63,640 nucleotides of DNA from Actinomadura formosensis NBRC 14204 (GTDB taxonomy: Bacteria > Actinomycetota > Actinomycetes > Streptosporangiales > Streptosporangiaceae): the NCBI RefSeq assembly GCF_001552155.1, contig NZ_BCQQ01000027.1, positions 1-63,640 of the forward strand, read 5' to 3'. Each line of letters opens with the position of its first letter. The first letter of the stretch is position 1. The notes beneath the pieces are model-generated. The model ran no database searches. It was not told where the DNA came from and worked only from the letters and a program-made list of their open reading frames with translations. A program made the translations under genes and the position numbers. Of the stretch, positions 60,456-63,640 are shown one piece after another.

Positions 60456-60688
60456 CGGAGTCTCCTTTGCGCGGCGGCCCGTTCGGCCTCAACGCGCAGG
60501 GCGTCACGAAGCGCGGCGGCGTCCGAGCGGATCACCGTCGGGTCGATCCCGGCGGCCGGGTCGTGGAGGCTGGCCACCCAGTCGCCCAGCCGCCCGTCCC
60601 AGCGAACCGCCCGCCAGATCCGGTGTCCCGTGAATTCGTTGCGAAGACGATCAAGTTGTTGAGCCTCAAGATCGCGTCGCTCATTCAT
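60452..60688 (-). CDS. Small conserved actinomycete protein
   Basis: A 78-residue protein with LDRLRNEFTGHRIWRAVRWDGRLGDWVASLHDPAAGIDPTVI (key part WRAVRWDGRLGDWVASL, about 22-38), a pattern I know only as a frequent hypothetical beside XRE/DUF397 pairs in actinomycetes. The ATG at 60,688 follows a strong GGAGGTG. It is divergent from the XRE gene by 99 bp, suggesting that the two sides share a promoter region and regulator. Confidence 0.7.
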   Translation of the reverse strand: MNERRDLEAQQLDRLRNEFTGHRIWRAVRWDGRLGDWVASLHDPAAGIDPTVIRSDAAALRDALRVEAERAAAQRRLR

Positions 60689-60787
60689 GGTCACCTCCGC
60701 GTCTTTGTATCTTCCCAGGACAAGCATGAGCAGTGCGAGTTATCTTCGCTACGTTCGTCCAGGAAACACAACAACAAGGAGCTGACA

Positions 60788-61597
60788 GTGAGCGCCCGAG
60801 ACTCACTTGATCCGGCCGGTTCACTATGGGATCTCATAGCGGTTCAGCTGCGGAGACACCGCGAAGAGCGAAAAATGTCCGGATCGAAGTTAGGGGAAAT
60901 TCTCGATCTTGATAGATCGAGTGTTTCGCGCCTTGAATCCGGCGGGATGAAGCTTCAGCTCAAGCACGCGAAGATTCTCGACCGGGAGTGGCAGACCGGC
61001 GGTTTGTTCACATTTCTGGTTGGATTCGCCCTTGCCGGACATGACGCCGAGTGGTTCAAGGCCCACGCCGAAATGGAACTACGCTCCTCGGAGCTGAGGA
61101 TCTGGGAGCTGTCCTGGATGCCGGGCCTGTTCCAGACGGAGGACTACGCCCGAGCCATGTTCGAGGCGGCAGGGCTGCTGGACATCGACGCCCACCTCGC
61201 CCAGCGGATGAAGCGCCAGGACGTGCTGAAGCGCGAGCCGTGTCCCATCATGCGCGTCTTCCTCGATCAAAACGTCATCGAGCAGCCGGTCGGTGGCCCT
61301 AAGATCATGCACGCTCAGCTCGCTGCGATCTTGGAGCAGGCACAACACCCGAACATCACGTTTCGGGTCGTCCCGAAAAGCGTAGGAGCGCACATGGGAC
61401 GAGACGGCTCATTCAAGATCATGACAGTCGGAAACTCCGATATCGCCTATACCGAAGCGTGCGGAGGTGGAAGACTGGTCATGGACGCGGCAGAGGTCCG
61501 CTCGTTCAGGCTGCGGTTCGACCGCATCAGCGACCGGGCGTTGCCCGTCAATGCCTCGATCGAGCTGATCACGCGAGTAATGGAGGGGCTCCTTTGA
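60788..61597 (+). CDS. XRE-family regulator with DUF5753 (second copy)
   Basis: A 269-residue WhiJ-like regulator. The helix-turn-helix (about 16-60) has SGSKLGEILDLDRSSVSRLESGG, and the DUF5753 domain has ELSWMPGLFQTEDYARAMF and HPNITFRVVP. The GTG at 60,788 follows AAGGAG. It overlaps the DUF397 gene by four bases (TTGA). It differs clearly from the regulator at 9 kb, so the two pairs are separate acquisitions or old paralogues. It may control the divergent small genes and, through them, influence the neighbouring operon. Confidence 0.86.
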   Translation: MSARDSLDPAGSLWDLIAVQLRRHREERKMSGSKLGEILDLDRSSVSRLESGGMKLQLKHAKILDREWQTGGLFTFLVGFALAGHDAEWFKAHAEMELRSSELRIWELSWMPGLFQTEDYARAMFEAAGLLDIDAHLAQRMKRQDVLKREPCPIMRVFLDQNVIEQPVGGPKIMHAQLAAILEQAQHPNITFRVVPKSVGAHMGRDGSFKIMTVGNSDIAYTEACGGGRLVMDAAEVRSFRLRFDRISDRALPVNASIELITRVMEGLL

Positions 61598-61791
61598 CTC
61601 CTGTTTGGCGCAAGTCCAGCCGCAGCGGAAGCACGTCCGGCCAGAGCGACTGCGTGGAGGTTGCGCACCTCGGAGGAAACATCGGAGTGCGTGATTCCAA
61701 GACCCCTGAGGCTCCCCACCTGGCATTTGGTGCCGCCGACTGGCGCGCGTTCGCCGACCGGGTGAAGCGCGGGGAGCACGACCTGACCTGA
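61594..61791 (+). CDS. DUF397 protein, partner of the second XRE regulator
   Basis: A 65-residue protein with VWRKSSRSG, SDCVEVAHLG, IGVRDSKTPEAPHL and the C-terminal ADWRAFADRVKRG. The TTG start at 61,594 overlaps the regulator stop, so translation is coupled. A 16-bp terminator stem lies 116 bp downstream. Confidence 0.87.
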   Translation: MTPVWRKSSRSGSTSGQSDCVEVAHLGGNIGVRDSKTPEAPHLAFGAADWRAFADRVKRGEHDLT

Positions 61792-61907
61792 TCCGCCTCC
61801 GGCGTTCTGCGAGCCCTCGGCCCGGTGCGGTCGAGGGCTCGTCGCTGTGCGTCCAGCATCGGCGATCGCCTGGGGCGGAGGAGCCCGGGCAGGGGGGTCA
61901 TCACAAG

Positions 61908-61946
61908 CACGTGGCCCCTCCGCCGAGTCAGCGGAGGGGCCACGTG
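61908..61946. terminator. 16-bp stem terminator between converging genes
   Basis: CACGTGGCCCCTCCGC and GCGGAGGGGCCACGTG form a perfect stem with a 7-base loop, between the DUF397 stop and the converging degraded gene. Confidence 0.8.
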
Positions 61947-61953
61947 TAGACGG

Positions 61954-62429
61954 TCACTCGTCCAGGTAGAGCAGCGCGGTGATGGTCTTCTTGCAGATGT
62001 CGCAGTGCATCGGCGCTTCCTCGGAAACGGGGTCGCACTCGACGGTGGTGACGCGGTCGATGACGCCGGTCGCCGCCTCAACGGCCCAAGTATCGGCCTA
62101 GCGGCGAGTATTGGCGGCAAGGTCATCGATGTAGCGCGCGGTCATCTCGTAGAAGGCACGGACGCCGTGCTCCTTCTTGTAGCGCCAGTTGAACTGGAGC
62201 GACAGCAGCGCGATGGGGAACGGGTGCTCGACCAGGCGCGGCCCCGGCCCCGGCGTTCGGAGACGTCATCGATGTTCAGGCGTGCGGCGCGCTCGTCCAA
62301 GACCCGCCACGTGCCGTTCCGGTCGTATCCGATGAGCACGTCATCAAGGAGCCTGCGGGCGTTGACGAGGTTGCGGGCCTTGTTGTCGAACAGGTCGGAG
62401 ACGGTCTGACCGATTCCCGCGACAGGCAC
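61954..62429 (-). pseudogene. Degraded gene of unrecognised family
   Basis: From the ATG at 62,429 the frame gives GQTVSDLFDNKARNLVNAR and TWRVLDERAARLNIDDVSE. A frameshift near 62,240 then moves the coherent protein to another frame (EHPFPIALLSLQFNWRYKK, GVRAFYEMTARYIDDLAAN). A TAG at 62,098 interrupts it, and the same frame continues to a Cys-rich end (MHCDICKKTITALLYLDE, stop at 61,954). So one frameshift and one nonsense codon inactivate what looks like a single protein of about 155 residues. I do not recognise the family. Confidence 0.5.
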
Positions 62430-62526
62430 TCACCGAAGGCCGGCCCGGGGTCGGGGAATCCCCTCCGCCTGATCGGGGCGAAGAAGCGATCGCCTTGCAC
62501 ACCCGTCCATGGCTCCGATCATGGAG

Positions 62527-63640
62527 TCACCTCGACGGCGCGCACCTTCCAGAGAGGTGCGCGGCGAGTTCGCCGGCCGGGACGCGGGTCTGCTCCCCCG
62601 AGTCCATGTCCCGGACCGTGATCACCCCGGCCCCCTTGTCAGACGCCCCCTAGATCAGCGTGAAGCGGGCCTTGCGGTTGGCGGCCCACTTGAGCTGCTT
62701 GGCCAGTTTGCGGCCGGCGGCCAGGTACACCTCGGTCCGCAGTCCGGCGTCCCGCAACCGCGCGGCGAAGCCCATGGCTTCGGACGCGGTGTCTTCGGCG
62801 ATAACCGTGGCGGCGACGTCGATTCTGTGCGCGTCTCCCTCGTCGCCGAGGAGCAGGCCGATGATGCGTTCCACGCCGAGCGAGCCGCCGCAGGCCGGGA
62901 CGTCCGGGCCGCCAAGCGCGGAGATCAGCCCGTCGTAGCGGCCACCGCGGGCGATCGACCCCGGCCTTCCCTCGGCGACCACCTCGAAGATGACACCGGT
63001 GCAGTAGCCCAGGCCCCGGACCAGACTCGGGGTGAACGCGCGATCCGGTCATCGCCCGCCTTCGGCGACGCCAGCTCCAGCAGTCCGCCGACCTCGTCCA
63101 GGCCCGCGCGTCCGGCCTCACTGTCCTGCAACGCGGTGTGCATCCGCTCCACGGCATCGGTGGCGCTCAGGTCACCGACCAGGGCCTCGGCGATGTCGGG
63201 TGCCAGCGACCGGACGTCCACCAGTTCGGCCGCGACCTTGCCCTGCCACAGCTTGTCGAGCTTGTCCAGGGTGATCAGCACACCGCGAACTCGCGGAACC
63301 GGCCCTTGCCCGGACGGTCGGCCCGCCACACCGGCCCCCTCGCGTACCGCTTGTACGGCGTCGGCAGTTGCGAGCCATGGTTCGCGACGACGCGCGTGAG
63401 GGGAACGGTCATGTCGTACCGCAGAGCGAGGTCGGCCTCGCCGGTGGCCTCGTGCTCGCCGCACCGCAGGATCTTGAAGATCAGCTTGTCGCCCTCGTCG
63501 CCGTACTTGCCGGTCAGGGTCTCCAGCCGTTCGAACGCCGATGCCTGCAACGGCTCGAACCTGTACCGCTCGAACACCTCGCGGATCCGCGCGAAGACGT
63601 GCTCGCGGGTGCGCAGGGCACCGGCGAGGAAGTCGCGGGT
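62527..63640 (-). pseudogene. hisS: Broken histidyl-tRNA synthetase copy, runs off the edge
   Basis: Pieces of a class II HisRS appear in order but in different frames. LALRYDMTVPLTRVVANH and YKRYARGPVWRADRPGKGRFREF (motif 2) come first. Roughly 80 residues are then missing near 63,280, and the protein continues as LDKLDKLWQGKVA. A frameshift follows near 63,048, then SLVRGLGYCTGVIFEVV and SIARGGRYDGLI (HisA and motif 3 area) and the anticodon-binding domain. A TAG at 62,650 splits off the last 40 residues (GVITVRDMDSGEQTRVPAGEL). At least three lesions make it non-functional as read. The true hisS must be elsewhere. Confidence 0.75.

Noticed and set aside
41485..63640. Second copy of the tRNA-Pro 3' end as attR
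   Set aside because: No repeat of the TTCAAATCCCGCCACCCCGA segment was found by eye to the right of the tRNA within the window.
1..63640. CRISPR array or rRNA genes
   Set aside because: No regularly spaced repeats of CRISPR type and no rRNA sequence seen.

Overview
The window is GC-rich actinomycete chromosome. High-GC codon use, frequent GTG/TTG starts and the gene set (BldG, WhiB, tad/ssd, MarP, PonA2, XRE-DUF397 pairs) fit the Streptosporangiales; an Actinomadura-like genus is my best guess from sequence character alone. Most of 1-41,400 follows, gene by gene, the order of the M. tuberculosis segment Rv3649-Rv3683: helicase, tad/ssd locus, acs, holin-like protein, epoxide-hydrolase-like protein, marP, NUDIX, nth, crp, MBL protein, RidA, DUF4177, two ArsA-type ATPases, whiB4, ponA2 and a metallophosphoesterase. 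It is therefore core chromosome with local insertions.

Layout. 1-5.3 kb: BldG and its anti-sigma-like partner, a divergent DUF1998 helicase and two envelope proteins. 5.5-14.7 kb: a tad/Flp pilus operon read leftward (ssd, tadA, tadB, tadC, flp, tadE, tadG-like). It is broken twice: a decayed TnpB-type transposase tail lies between tadB and tadC, and about 3.4 kb of foreign-looking DNA lies between tadC and flp. That insert carries an acetyltransferase, a MerR-like HTH protein, a HATPase and a WhiJ-like XRE/DUF397 pair. It is bordered by a duplicated flp leader in which one flp copy is dead. 15.5-28.5 kb: a pentapeptide-repeat protein, a Fic-like protein, acs, nhaA, a hydrolase, marP, nth, an SDR/CMD pair with a TetR regulator, and crp. 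CRP-type palindromes sit upstream of acs and crp. 28.5-41.4 kb: MBL, NUDIX, RidA, DUF4177, MarR/MFS, a slipin, the ArsA pair with an unexpected ORF between them, WhiB, PonA2, YqeY and a phosphoesterase.

41.5-63.6 kb: accessory DNA starting just after a tRNA-Pro(CGG) gene. Its heart is one leftward operon of eight genes. Five are BREX type 2 (Pgl-like): pglX methyltransferase, pglY ATPase, pglZ phosphatase-fold protein, brxD ATPase and brxHI helicase. The Pgl kinase gene pglW is absent. In its place at the distal end are three tightly coupled genes: a DUF3696 AAA ATPase, a stand-alone OLD-like TOPRIM protein (E...DxD...REIENY) and a DUF262 protein. The ATPase/TOPRIM pair resembles the architecture of PARIS/OLD systems, and the whole is the best candidate here for an undescribed composite defence system. 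A perfect inverted repeat sits just upstream of pglX, and the target-recognition part of pglX is a low-GC patch. Upstream lie three small actinomycete ORFs, a second XRE/DUF397 pair, a decayed unrecognised gene and a broken histidyl-tRNA synthetase copy running off the edge.

Limits: all assignments rest on reading the sequence and on remembered family features. No database search, alignment or structure prediction was run.
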